From the NCBI RefSeq assembly GCF_010730745.1, contig NZ_AP022615.1, positions 1,984,001-2,048,000 on the forward strand: a DNA stretch of 64,000 nt, written 5' to 3'. The DNA is from Mycobacterium heidelbergense. Lineage in GTDB: Bacteria > Actinomycetota > Actinomycetes > Mycobacteriales > Mycobacteriaceae. A program made the position numbers and the translations under genes. Below are positions 27,206 to 34,875 of the stretch, in pieces. The number at the start of each line of letters is the position of its first letter. Within the stretch, counting starts at the first letter, position 1. A model generated the notes under the pieces. The model was not told where the DNA came from. It saw nothing but the letters and a program-made list of their open reading frames with translations, and made no database searches.

Positions 27206-27562
27206 ATGGATATTCGCAATTCCCCTGATGTCGAGGTGATCAGAGACGCCGAACGCATCCTCTATCGAGAGAAGTGGCGGGTCTGTGAGGAATGCGCCGC
27301 GCAGCGACTGGCACAGACGTCGTCGCTGAAATGGACGTGCCTGTTTCCGGGCAGCCCGGTCATCATGGTGGTCGCCGTCGACGGCGTCGTGGTGGGCCGG
27401 ATCAGGCGCGACGCCGACCGATGGATAGCCACCGGGACCGGGCAGCGGGGCCCGGTCGCCGACTGTGGCACCTTCCGTGCCGCCGCCCTGGCCCTGGCAT
27501 CGGAGGCCCAGCCCTGTGACATCCCTCGGCAAGACCGGCACCAGCGGGCGCGCCGCCGCTAA
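27206..27562 (+). CDS. Uncharacterised protein under a fluoride riboswitch
   Basis: The 118-residue protein is not recognised. It has CEEC-like cysteines near the N-terminus (WRVCEECAAQRLAQ), a strand pair (MVVAVDGVVVGRIRRDADRW) and an Arg-rich end. A strong AGGGAGGAG site lies 4 nt before ATG 27206 and is predicted to be sequestered by the riboswitch. It is first in a possible operon with the next small gene and an ABC ATPase. Function unknown. Confidence 0.65.
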   Translation: MDIRNSPDVEVIRDAERILYREKWRVCEECAAQRLAQTSSLKWTCLFPGSPVIMVVAVDGVVVGRIRRDADRWIATGTGQRGPVADCGTFRAAALALASEAQPCDIPRQDRHQRARRR

Positions 27563-27621
27563 CCTGCCCGTCATCGAAGCTGTGGCATTCAGGTTGTACG
27601 ACAAGAGGATTGGGGTCGGTG

Positions 27622-27870
27622 ATGTACGTACTGACCGTCACGAATTTCGGGGACACTTGCTCGGGCCGCTCGGACACGGTCTCGGTCTCGGTCTACGACA
27701 GCTACCAGGCCGCGCGTGCGGCGGCCGGCGGTGCCGCCGCCGTCGACGATCTGACGGTTGATACGCGGCACTGGTCGAGGGCGGGCGCGGATGTGACCGC
27801 GGCGAAAGGCGTGTTCGTCGACGGTGATGGGGTGGCGCTGTTTGGATTCCGGATCACGCATGAGTCCTGA
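27622..27870 (+). CDS. Small uncharacterised protein
   Basis: The 82-residue protein (MYVLTVTNFGDTCSGRSD onward) has a helix DSYQAARAAAGGAAAVDDL flanked by strands and ends in FGFRITHES. Short alpha/beta proteins of this sort are common in mycobacteria without known roles. ATG 27622 is preferred over the TTG at 27610 because AGAGGA lies at a workable distance. It is 59 bp after the preceding gene and 27 bp before the ABC ATPase. Confidence 0.5.
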   Translation: MYVLTVTNFGDTCSGRSDTVSVSVYDSYQAARAAAGGAAAVDDLTVDTRHWSRAGADVTAAKGVFVDGDGVALFGFRITHES

Positions 27871-27897
27871 CCGGGCGCCGCTGGGCACTGTCGGGCG

Positions 27898-28710
27898 ATG
27901 CTGATCGCGCCCTCGCCACCGGTGAGTATTCAGACACACGACGCGTGGGTCGAGTTCCCGATCTTCGACGCCAAGACACGGTCGCTGAAGAAGACATTTC
28001 TGGGCAAAGCCGGTGGCGCCGTGGGACTCACCGCCGCCAATGTGCCGGTTATCGAAGCGCTGCGCGGCATCACGCTCTCGCTGAGCATCGGCGACCGGGT
28101 CGGACTGGTCGGGCGCAACGGGGCCGGCAAGTCGACGCTGCTGCGACTGCTGTCGGGCATCTACGAACCCACCCGCGGCTCGGCAACGGTGCGAGGCCGC
28201 ATCGCACCGATTTTCGATCTCGGCGTCGGCATGGACCCCGAGATCTCCGGCTACGACAACATCATCATCCGAGGATTGTTCCTCGGCGAAACCCGCCAGA
28301 CCATGCGCTCCAAGGTCGATGAAATCGCGGAGTTCACCGAACTCGGCGACTACCTGTCGATGCCGCTGCGCACCTACTCCACCGGCATGCGGATGCGGCT
28401 GGCTCTCGGAGTGGTCACCAGCGTCGACCCGGAAATCCTGCTCCTCGACGAAGCGATCGGCTCCGTCGACACGGACTTCCTGCGCAAAGCGCTCACCCGC
28501 CTGCAGAAGCTGGTGGAACGCTCGGGCATCCTGGTGTTCGCCAGCCACTCCAACGACTTCCTCGCGCGGCTCTGTAAGACCGCGATCTGGATCGACCGCG
28601 GCGAAATCAAGATGACCGGCAGCGTCGAGGACGTGATAGGAACCTACGAGGGCGCGGAAGCCACCCGCCATGTGGCCCGCATCGTGACGGAGGCGGCCCC
28701 GAATGGCTAG
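27898..28710 (+). CDS. ABC transporter ATPase, RfbE/Wzt-like, no permease partner
   Basis: The 270-residue ATPase has Walker A VGRNGAGKSTLL, the signature YSTGMRMRLALGVV and Walker B PEILLLDEAIG, then the H-loop VFASHSNDFL. Its N-terminus (THDAWVEFPIFDAKTRSLKK) is like mycobacterial RfbE (Rv3781), the ATPase of the galactan export transporter. Those systems need a membrane partner (RfbD), and none lies next to this gene. It may work with a permease elsewhere. It lies downstream of the riboswitch-controlled gene at 27206 and may share its transcript. Confidence 0.8.
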   Translation: MLIAPSPPVSIQTHDAWVEFPIFDAKTRSLKKTFLGKAGGAVGLTAANVPVIEALRGITLSLSIGDRVGLVGRNGAGKSTLLRLLSGIYEPTRGSATVRGRIAPIFDLGVGMDPEISGYDNIIIRGLFLGETRQTMRSKVDEIAEFTELGDYLSMPLRTYSTGMRMRLALGVVTSVDPEILLLDEAIGSVDTDFLRKALTRLQKLVERSGILVFASHSNDFLARLCKTAIWIDRGEIKMTGSVEDVIGTYEGAEATRHVARIVTEAAPNG

Positions 28711-28774
28711 CTTCGTCGGCGTAGCAGTCGAAGTTCGTCGTGCAGTATGTGGTGGGCTGAGGGAAGATTTCGTC

Positions 28775-29284
28775 ATGAGCGCCACACAACGCCGTCGCGT
28801 AGCTGCCGGTGCGGGGCCCTCGGCCGGCCAGATCGACGCCGTGCTGCGGGCATCGCGGGCACTCGTAGGTATTGCCGCCGGATCGATCGCTGAGGTGGAC
28901 GGAGACGTGACCGTGCCGCAATTGCGGGTCCTGGTCATGGTGGCGACGGAGGGTCCGCTGAACCTGGCGGCGGTGGCCGCCGGTCTAGGTGTCAATGCGT
29001 CGAATGCCAGCCGCATCTGTGATCGCCTGATTCGGGCTGGTTTGCTTGACCGCCGGGACTTACCGGACGACCGGCGCCACATCAGGTTGAGTCTCACCGA
29101 CGCGGGGAGCCGGCTGGTCAACAAGATGATGAAACATCGGCGCACCGCGATCGCCCGGGTGCTGCGTGACATGGCCCCCGACGATCGCGAACTGCTGGCG
29201 ACGGCCCTCGACCGATTTGCGACGGCGGCAGGTGAGCCACTCGGCGACGACGCGGTCATGCTGATCTGGCCTGGCGGTCGATAG
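28775..29284 (+). CDS. MarR-family transcriptional regulator
   Basis: The 169-residue protein has a winged helix with LAAVAAGLGVNASNASRICD as the recognition part and RRDLPDDRRHIRLSLTDAG as the wing. ATG 28775, preceded by GAGGGAAG, is preferred to the earlier frame start at 28703, which would overlap the ATPase. A perfect inverted repeat at 29356 sits between this gene and the DUF732 gene and overlaps the latter's promoter, so that gene is the likely target. Confidence 0.85.
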   Translation: MSATQRRRVAAGAGPSAGQIDAVLRASRALVGIAAGSIAEVDGDVTVPQLRVLVMVATEGPLNLAAVAAGLGVNASNASRICDRLIRAGLLDRRDLPDDRRHIRLSLTDAGSRLVNKMMKHRRTAIARVLRDMAPDDRELLATALDRFATAAGEPLGDDAVMLIWPGGR

Positions 29285-29355
29285 TCGGTCGCCTGCCCCG
29301 GGGCGGGGCTTTCCGACAAATCTTCTCCGAGACTCCATGCCGAGTTATACTTGCG

Positions 29356-29376
29356 TTTACGCAAACATTGCGTAAA
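29356..29376. promoter_or_regulatory. Perfect inverted repeat, probable MarR operator
   Basis: Arms TTTACGCAA and TTGCGTAAA are exactly complementary with an ACA centre. The site abuts a TATACT -10-like box (29346-29351) and would block the promoter of the DUF732 gene at 29400. Confidence 0.75.
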
Positions 29377-29399
29377 GGTAAACAAGTTGGGGAGGCGGC

Positions 29400-29825
29400 A
29401 TGCGTCGCTCCATATTGTTGGGCACCCGCATGGCAGCTGCCGCTCTGTGCGTGGCTTCATCAACCGCGATCGTCGCGCCGGTGTATGCCGCTCCAAGCAC
29501 TCCCGGCAAGGAGGTCGCTTATCTGCGCACACTGGAACGCTTCGGGCTCCACCTAAGTCATGATGACACTTTCGCCCAGGGAGTGGCCGTTTGTCTGGTC
29601 TCCGAGGAGTCCGGGCGGACTCGCACCGACGTCATCGCGCAGGTCATGGGGATGCATCCCGAATGGAATCGGATCGACGCCCAGCACTTCGTCGGTGCCG
29701 CCGAGGAACGGTACTGCCCCGACAAGCTGTCGCCCGGTGCGCACTATCCCGTTTGCAGCCCGGATGAGACGTCGGCCGCCCCCTTCCGGACCGCGGATCT
29801 TCGTGAGGGCGGCCCACGGCCATGA
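29400..29825 (+). CDS. DUF732 secreted protein
   Basis: The 141-residue protein has a Sec signal peptide (RSILLGTRMAAAALCVASS, cleavage near VYA-AP). The DUF732 domain follows: FAQGVAVCLVSEESGRTRTD and AAEERYCPDKL, with two cysteines that probably form a disulfide. DUF732 proteins are small exported proteins of actinobacteria without an assigned role. GGGGAGGCGGC precedes ATG 29400. It is probably repressed by the upstream MarR protein. Confidence 0.8.
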   Translation: MRRSILLGTRMAAAALCVASSTAIVAPVYAAPSTPGKEVAYLRTLERFGLHLSHDDTFAQGVAVCLVSEESGRTRTDVIAQVMGMHPEWNRIDAQHFVGAAEERYCPDKLSPGAHYPVCSPDETSAAPFRTADLREGGPRP

Positions 29826-29904
29826 AGCGACAGATCACCCGGGGATTACGAAACCGCTGCTGGCCCAGCGGATCGCAGCGAAACGCGCCATATGAGGTGT
29901 CGCG

Positions 29905-30087
29905 ATGAGTGAACGACTGACCGCCGAGGTCAGGCAATTGGAAAACCGGTTGCGTCAACAGCTTAACCAGCCGCATTGCGCATCTCTAAGCCTGCGTGAC
30001 GGTGTGGCGATTGTCGACCTGCTCGCCAAGATAGCCGCCGAGCTGGAGATACTGGAAGGCAAGCCGGACGGGCTGCTGGCATGGTGA
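29905..30087 (+). CDS. Small helical protein
   Basis: The 60-residue protein starts MSERLTAEVRQLENRLRQQL and is almost wholly helical with heptad-like leucines (VDLLAKIAAELEILEGK), suggesting a short coiled coil or dimer. I do not recognise it. ATG 29905 follows GAGGTGTCGCG. It stands alone before the next riboswitch promoter. Confidence 0.45.
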   Translation: MSERLTAEVRQLENRLRQQLNQPHCASLSLRDGVAIVDLLAKIAAELEILEGKPDGLLAW

Positions 30088-30263
30088 GCAGCGAGGAACT
30101 CATGGCGAGGGGCCCTTGAAATGCCTTATTGGACATGTGTTCTCGCCTTGCGCGAAATGACCTTGGGGACTGCCGGCGGCGTTCCGCGAATTCGGCGCGT
30201 CCCGTATCCTGCTCTTATCATGGCGTGTCACAGCAGGATTCGCCGATAACTCGGCGCAATGTG

Positions 30264-30293
30264 TTGCGCTGACGCCGAACTGGCCGTTAACAT
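30264..30293 (+). promoter_or_regulatory. Promoter for riboswitch 3
   Basis: TTGCGC (30264-30269) and TAACAT (30288-30293) are 18 nt apart, placing transcription start at about 30300, the first base of the aptamer stem. The same TTGCGC-18-TAAACT arrangement precedes riboswitch 7. Confidence 0.5.
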
Positions 30294-30300
30294 CCCTGAC

Positions 30301-30350
30301 AAGGCGATGAAGCTCGCCTTAACCGCCGAACCGGCTGATGGCTTCTACCC
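30301..30350 (+). promoter_or_regulatory. Fluoride riboswitch aptamer 3 (best match) before PPE genes
   Basis: Stem AAGGCG/CGCCTT encloses ATGAAGCT. Then come AACCGCC, the GGCTGATGG junction and GGCTTC, which pairs with loop GAAGCT. This is close to the textbook crcB motif. The end CTTCTACCCG (30342-30351) is perfectly complementary over 10 bp to CGGGTAGAAG (30361-30370), giving a competing hairpin that would break the pseudoknot when ligand is absent. No U-tract follows the hairpin. An AGAAGGCGG RBS-like strand leads into a 12-codon ORF. Confidence 0.9.
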
Positions 30351-30375
30351 GTGGATGAGTCGGGTAGAAGGCGGT

Positions 30376-30414
30376 ATGCGACAGTGGCATGGAGCCCAAT
30401 CACCGGTGAGGTGA
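30376..30414 (+). CDS. Possible 12-residue leader peptide downstream of riboswitch 3
   Basis: ATG 30376 follows AGAAGGCGG, which is part of the strand that pairs with the aptamer. The frame reads MRQWHGAQSPVR and stops at 30414. No other clear start lies near the switch, while the PPE start is over 200 nt away, so the peptide could serve as the first translated unit. No other evidence supports it. The remaining leader to 30600 shows only weak frames. Confidence 0.25.
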   Translation: MRQWHGAQSPVR

Positions 30415-30615
30415 TCGTTGGCCGTTTGCGGCCTAAGCACACGCAGTTGCGTCATGCGTCGCGGCATGAGCCTGCCGGTGCCGGAGTTTTGGCAGACACT
30501 CCAATACGCTTGCCGCACCTTCTCAATCACGCCTTCGCGCATGAGCCGAGCGCCGAGAACACGGCCGCCGCCGCGCCGGCCACCGGCGCGGCCGTCATTT
30601 GAGGGAGGGGTGCCG

Positions 30616-31629
30616 GTGCTGGATTTCGGAGCGTTACCCCCGGAGATCAATTCGGGCAGAATGTATTCCGGCCCCGGGTCGGGACCAATGGTGGCGGCCG
30701 CGACGGCCTGGGACGCGCTGGCTTCAGAGCTGTCTTCGGCCGCCGCAGGGTTCGGGTCCGTGATCGCGGAACTGACTGGCGGCCAATGGCTCGGTCCGGC
30801 ATCGGTGTCGATGGTGAGGGCGGCGGCGCCGTATCTGGCGTGGCTACACGACACTGCGGCCCAGGCCGACCAGGCGGCCGCGCAGGCCAAGTTAGCCGCG
30901 GCGGCCTATGAGCTCGCGTTCGTGATGACGGTGCCGCCGCCGGTGATCGCCACTAACCGCAGTCTGTTGATGGCGTTGGTCGCGACGAACTTCTTCGGGC
31001 AGAACACTCCGGCGATCGCGATGACCGAGGCGCACTACACCGAGATGTGGATCCAGGACGCCGCCGCGATGTACGGATACGCCGGATCCTCGGCCACCGC
31101 AAGCAGGTTGACCCCATTCACCCGGCCACAGTCCGCCGCCGCATCGTCGGACCCGCCGTCGGCTTCGACCGCGCTGAGCGTTGGGCTGTCGGCCACGAAG
31201 TTTGTCAACGCGGCCGTTTCAAGCAGCAGCGCCGCGACGTCGGGGCATGGCATCTTCATCGCCGATGAGCGGCTCGCGTTTCAGGCCGCACGAGATCTGG
31301 ACTCGCCGCCCGGGCCCGGCGGGGTTCTCGCGTCGGCGGCGCCCTTCCGGCTGGGCGGGCCAGACATCTCAGCGGCGATGGGCCGAGCTTCGCCGGTCGG
31401 ATCGTTGTCAGCCCCACCCAGCTGGGCCGCCGCCGCTCCGGAAATCCGGCCGGTCGCGCTGGCATCACCCGATTCCGGAGGCGGCGTCGCCGCCGCCTCC
31501 GGTGATGCCCCGGCGGTCCCGGGTAACGCATTTAGCCAGACGGTCCTAGGAACCCTTTCCCGGAACGGTTTCGACGCGCGTCATCCGAAGAGTCGTCCAA
31601 TCATTGTGCGTTCGCCGGCGGCCGGATAG
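30616..31629 (+). CDS. PPE family protein (SVP-related), downstream of fluoride riboswitch 3
   Basis: The 337-residue protein begins with the PPE domain (DFGALPPEINSGRMYSGPGS; WxG-like GGQWLGPAS; FFGQNTPAIAMTEAHYTEMW). The C-terminal part is variable, with GSLSAPPSW where SVP-type proteins have SVPxxW. PPE proteins are exported by type VII secretion and some form small-solute channels in the mycobacterial outer membrane. GTG 30616 has GAGGGAGG 7 nt upstream. The long 5' leader carries the riboswitch. No PE partner is seen next to it. Confidence 0.85.
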   Translation: MLDFGALPPEINSGRMYSGPGSGPMVAAATAWDALASELSSAAAGFGSVIAELTGGQWLGPASVSMVRAAAPYLAWLHDTAAQADQAAAQAKLAAAAYELAFVMTVPPPVIATNRSLLMALVATNFFGQNTPAIAMTEAHYTEMWIQDAAAMYGYAGSSATASRLTPFTRPQSAAASSDPPSASTALSVGLSATKFVNAAVSSSSAATSGHGIFIADERLAFQAARDLDSPPGPGGVLASAAPFRLGGPDISAAMGRASPVGSLSAPPSWAAAAPEIRPVALASPDSGGGVAAASGDAPAVPGNAFSQTVLGTLSRNGFDARHPKSRPIIVRSPAAG

Positions 31630-31751
31630 GGCAGAAGGGAAGATCTCGGTGCGCAGAATCAACTCAATTTTACGGGCCGCGGTGGCGGCCAGCTGCACCA
31701 ACCGACCGACACCAACGGAAACAACTCGGACTGAGAAAGGGGCTTGTTGAC

Positions 31752-32894
31752 ATGGACTTTGGAGCGTTCCCGCCGGAAATCAACTCGGCCAGAATGTATT
31801 CCGGCCCCGGATCGGGCCCCATGCTGGCCGCCGCCGAGGCCTGGGAGATGCTCGCCAGCGAGCTGAATTCATCCGCGGCCGCCTACCGGTCGGTTGTCGC
31901 CGGCCTGACCGTTGGCGGATGGCAGGGTCCGTCGTCGATCATGATGGCGGATGCGGTCGCGCCGTACCTGGCGTGGATGCACGGCACCGCCGCAGAAGCC
32001 GAGCACACCGCCGCCCGGGCTAAAGCGGCCGCAGCCGCCTACCAATCGACCTATGCGATAACGGTGCCCCCGCCACTTATCGCGGCCAACCGCAGCCAAT
32101 TGGCATCGCTCGTCGCAAGCAACTTTTTCGGGCAGAACACCCCGGCGATCGCCGCCACCGAAGCCGCTTACGACGAGATGTGGGCCCAGGATGCCGCGGC
32201 CATGTACGGCTATGCCGCCTCGTCGGCAGCCGCGACACGGCTGACGCCGTTCAGCCACCCACCGCAAACCACCAACCCCGCTGGGCCGGCGGCACAGACC
32301 GCGGCCGCGAGCCAGGCGCCGACCACAGCCGGTCCACACCTACTCACCCAGTTACCCAATGCCTTGCAGCAACTCGCGGAACCCTCCGCGGCCGCCACCG
32401 CGGCGTCCCCGCTGTCGGCCACCGACGTCTTCAACGACACGGTGAGTTCCGCGAGCGGAGCCGCCTCCATTAGCAGCTCCTCGTTTGGTGGGGCCTCGAT
32501 AGCAACGACGAATCACGCAATTGCGATCAGCGCCACACGCGATGTCGCTCAGGGGATAGGACCGTTCTTCGCGGGGTCGACCGGCCCACCGCCACCCGCG
32601 GCCCCTGGAAGCCTGGGCGGGCCGGCGGTTTCGGCGGTGCTGGGCCGGGCCAGCTTGGTCGGAACGTTGTCGGTGCCTCAAACCTGGGCCGCCACGGCCA
32701 CTCCGCCGGTTAACCCCGCGGCGCTCACCTTGCCAAGCCCAGCTCCCGGGGCGGCTGCCGCGGCCTCCAACGGAATGGCGCCGGGCATGTTCGGAGAGGC
32801 ACTCCTGGGCACGCTGGCCGGACGCGGTGTCAGCAACGTCGCCGCCAAGCTGCGCGCCACCAGCGTCGTACCCCGCTCACCGGCAGCCGGATGA
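31752..32894 (+). CDS. PPE-SVP family protein
   Basis: The 380-residue protein has the PPE domain (MDFGAFPPEINSARMYSGPG; NFFGQNTPAIAATEAAYDEM) and the SVP motif as GTLSVPQTW near residue 310. The middle is low-complexity Ala/Ser/Thr. It lies 122 bp after the first PPE gene on the same strand and may share its riboswitch-controlled transcript. A GAGAAAGGGG-type site precedes ATG 31752. Surface or outer-membrane location is expected from the family; solute specificity is unknown. Confidence 0.85.
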   Translation: MDFGAFPPEINSARMYSGPGSGPMLAAAEAWEMLASELNSSAAAYRSVVAGLTVGGWQGPSSIMMADAVAPYLAWMHGTAAEAEHTAARAKAAAAAYQSTYAITVPPPLIAANRSQLASLVASNFFGQNTPAIAATEAAYDEMWAQDAAAMYGYAASSAAATRLTPFSHPPQTTNPAGPAAQTAAASQAPTTAGPHLLTQLPNALQQLAEPSAAATAASPLSATDVFNDTVSSASGAASISSSSFGGASIATTNHAIAISATRDVAQGIGPFFAGSTGPPPPAAPGSLGGPAVSAVLGRASLVGTLSVPQTWAATATPPVNPAALTLPSPAPGAAAAASNGMAPGMFGEALLGTLAGRGVSNVAAKLRATSVVPRSPAAG

Positions 32895-33123
32895 CACGAG
32901 CGGGGTGGCATCGGCACCGGGCGATGAACCTTCGGGTGGCTGCATTAATCCCTTCCGCACAAGGCACATTGCGCGGATAACACCGTTTCGGAACAGCTCC
33001 GCCGGGTAGAAGCCACCGGCGCCGTCGGTCGGGTCGACGGACCCGGAACTGCGTGCTTGGCAAAATACCCACGTTCGGGTGTTCACCGCCGGGGTATCTG
33101 TGTAAAGTTCGTGTAGATGCAGT

Positions 33124-33196
33124 AAGCGATGAAGCTCGCTAATGCACCGTTATCCGGTTGAAGTGGCCGGTTAGATGGCGCTGATGGCTTCTACCC
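33124..33196 (+). promoter_or_regulatory. Fluoride riboswitch aptamer 4 before hyc operon 1
   Basis: Stem AGCG/CGCT encloses ATGAAGCT. An extended second stem contains CCGG/CCGG, and the junction is CTGATGG followed by CTTCTACCC. Strand GGCTTCTACCC (33186-33196) pairs over 11 bp, with G-U wobbles, with GGGTAGGAGCT (33230-33240). That strand contains the AGGAG RBS 6 nt before ATG 33245. A nested GGGTCGT/ACGACCC hairpin brings the strands together. Fluoride binding should expose the RBS: a translational ON switch. A TAGATG box lies at 33114. Confidence 0.85.
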
Positions 33197-33244
33197 GTGG
33201 GTCGTCGACATTCACGACCCCTGCCGAGAGGGTAGGAGCTGGCC

Positions 33245-34198
33245 ATGGGCTGCGCCGTGCTTTTGCAGAGCCTGCAGAGCGTGGTGGTGATCGCGCTGGC
33301 CCCGCTGTACTCCGGGGCGTTGGCACGTGCCGAGGCGATCGTTGCGTCCAAGCGGGGCCCGAGCGTCGTGCAACCTTATCGCGACCTCGCGAAATGGCTC
33401 CGCAAGTCCAGCGCGATCAGCGATCAGGCTTCATGGGTCTTCCGCGGGGCGCCGTTCGTGGCGTTCGCGTGTTACCTGACCGTGTCGGCGATCGTTCCGA
33501 TCATCACGAATGAGCCTTTGCCGCTTGCCTTCCTGGCCGATCTCATCGGCGGCGCGTTTGTGCTCACACTGGCATCGTTTGTGGTCTCACTGTCGGGCCT
33601 GGACACCGCCAGCCCGCTGGGCGGTTTGGGGGCGAGTCGAGCGAGCTGGATTGGCAGCCTCGCCGAGCCGGCACTCATCCTCGTCTTCTTCACTGTCGGA
33701 GCCGTATCGGCCTCGGACAACCCCTATTTGATGAATCACGCGGTGGCGGACTCGCCGTATGTCCTGGTGATGCCCACACACCTGCTGGGTACCGTGGCGT
33801 TCTTTCTACTTGTGCTGGTGGAAAACGGCCGCATCCCGATCGATAGTCCCACGGGCTCGATCGAGATCTCGATGATCGAGGAAGGCCGCACCCTCGAGTA
33901 CTCAGGCCGGTCATATGCCCTGGTCAAGTGGGGAAGCTGGATGAAGCTTTTTCTCCTGTCATCGATATTCATGAACGTGTTCGTAATGCCTTGGGGACTC
34001 GGCAGTTCGGGCAGTATCGGCGGCGGCCTGTTGGCGATCCCGGTGTTGCTGGCCAAGCTGGCGATTTGCGGCCTGGTGATCGTCATCATCGATACGTCGT
34101 TTGCGAAGTTGCGATTCTTCCGGATCGCCGAATTTCTAGGCGCCTCATTTCTTCTGGCCTTGGTCGGTATCGCAACCTCATACGTGATCGGAGCATGA
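33245..34198 (+). CDS. hycD: HycD/NuoH-like membrane subunit of complex-I-related complex 1
   Basis: The 317-residue integral membrane protein has about eight hydrophobic segments and the NuoH/HycD loop signatures KRGPSVVQPYRDLAKWLRKS and ENGRIPIDSPTGSIEISMIE, with EGRTLEYSGRSYALVKW. In complex I and formate hydrogenlyases this subunit joins the peripheral arm to the ion-pumping arm. It resembles M. tuberculosis Rv0084. It heads an operon of tightly overlapping genes and its RBS lies in the riboswitch antisense strand. Confidence 0.9.
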   Translation: MGCAVLLQSLQSVVVIALAPLYSGALARAEAIVASKRGPSVVQPYRDLAKWLRKSSAISDQASWVFRGAPFVAFACYLTVSAIVPIITNEPLPLAFLADLIGGAFVLTLASFVVSLSGLDTASPLGGLGASRASWIGSLAEPALILVFFTVGAVSASDNPYLMNHAVADSPYVLVMPTHLLGTVAFFLLVLVENGRIPIDSPTGSIEISMIEEGRTLEYSGRSYALVKWGSWMKLFLLSSIFMNVFVMPWGLGSSGSIGGGLLAIPVLLAKLAICGLVIVIIDTSFAKLRFFRIAEFLGASFLLALVGIATSYVIGA

Positions 34199-34875
34199 GC
34201 GTGGAGAGTCTGACCGCAACCTCGGATACGGGCTTGCTGCTTGACTTGTGTAGCGTGTTGATGCTGCTGTGCGCCTTTGCGTGCCTCGGCTCGAAGCTAT
34301 TCAACCGGTACCTCACCTATTACGGCGCGCAGTCATGGCTGCTCGCGCTCGCTTGCGGCGTGGTGGCCTACGACTTCGGTCGCATCGAACTGTGGGTGCT
34401 GGCCGTCATCACCTTGGCCGTCAAGGGAATTGGGATCCCAGTAGCCGCGCGACGGCTACTCATCGAGCGGTTGGAACTCAAGCGCGACGTCGCGATGTCT
34501 ACGGGACTATCGACGGCAATCATCCTCGGCGGTGCGCTGACCGCCTTCTCGTACTTGGTTATTCGACCACAGCTGTTACCCAAGGGGTTGGTGGCTTCCG
34601 CGGTGGTCCCGCTGTCGACCGCGATGATCCTCCTCGGCTGTGAAGTCATGGTTGTTCGCCGCCACACGGTCGCGCAGCTGATCGGCTGGCTGCTGGTCGA
34701 GAACGGGGTGTTCCTGGGCGCCATCACGTTGGTGGCCACATTCCCGTTCATCGTTGAGGCGGGGGTGTTCCTCGACATCGTCGCCGGTGTGCTCATCATG
34801 GTGGTTTTCGTCTCGGGTCTGACTCGCCAGCTCGCCGAGGCGAGTTCGGCCGAGCTGCGGGAGTTGCGGGGATGA
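34195..34875 (+). CDS. hycP: HycP/HyfE-like (NuoK-related) membrane subunit 1
   Basis: The 226-residue protein has about seven membrane helices. The second half resembles NuoK/HyfE (TVAQLIGWLLVENGVFLGAI, with the membrane Glu in ENGVF). It corresponds to M. tuberculosis HycP (Rv0085). ATG 34195 overlaps the hycD TGA by 4 nt and its own stop overlaps the hycQ start, so translation is coupled. It probably forms part of the ion path next to HycD. Confidence 0.85.
   Translation: MSVESLTATSDTGLLLDLCSVLMLLCAFACLGSKLFNRYLTYYGAQSWLLALACGVVAYDFGRIELWVLAVITLAVKGIGIPVAARRLLIERLELKRDVAMSTGLSTAIILGGALTAFSYLVIRPQLLPKGLVASAVVPLSTAMILLGCEVMVVRRHTVAQLIGWLLVENGVFLGAITLVATFPFIVEAGVFLDIVAGVLIMVVFVSGLTRQLAEASSAELRELRG

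Noticed and set aside
30301..33196. Mg2+ M-box or c-di-AMP (ydaO) riboswitch as the identity of the repeated leader
   Set aside because: M-box leaders also occur before mycobacterial PE/PPE genes, but the compact layout here (GGCGATG, AACCGCC, GGCTGATGG and a loop-3' pseudoknot) fits the fluoride motif and not the larger M-box or ydaO folds.
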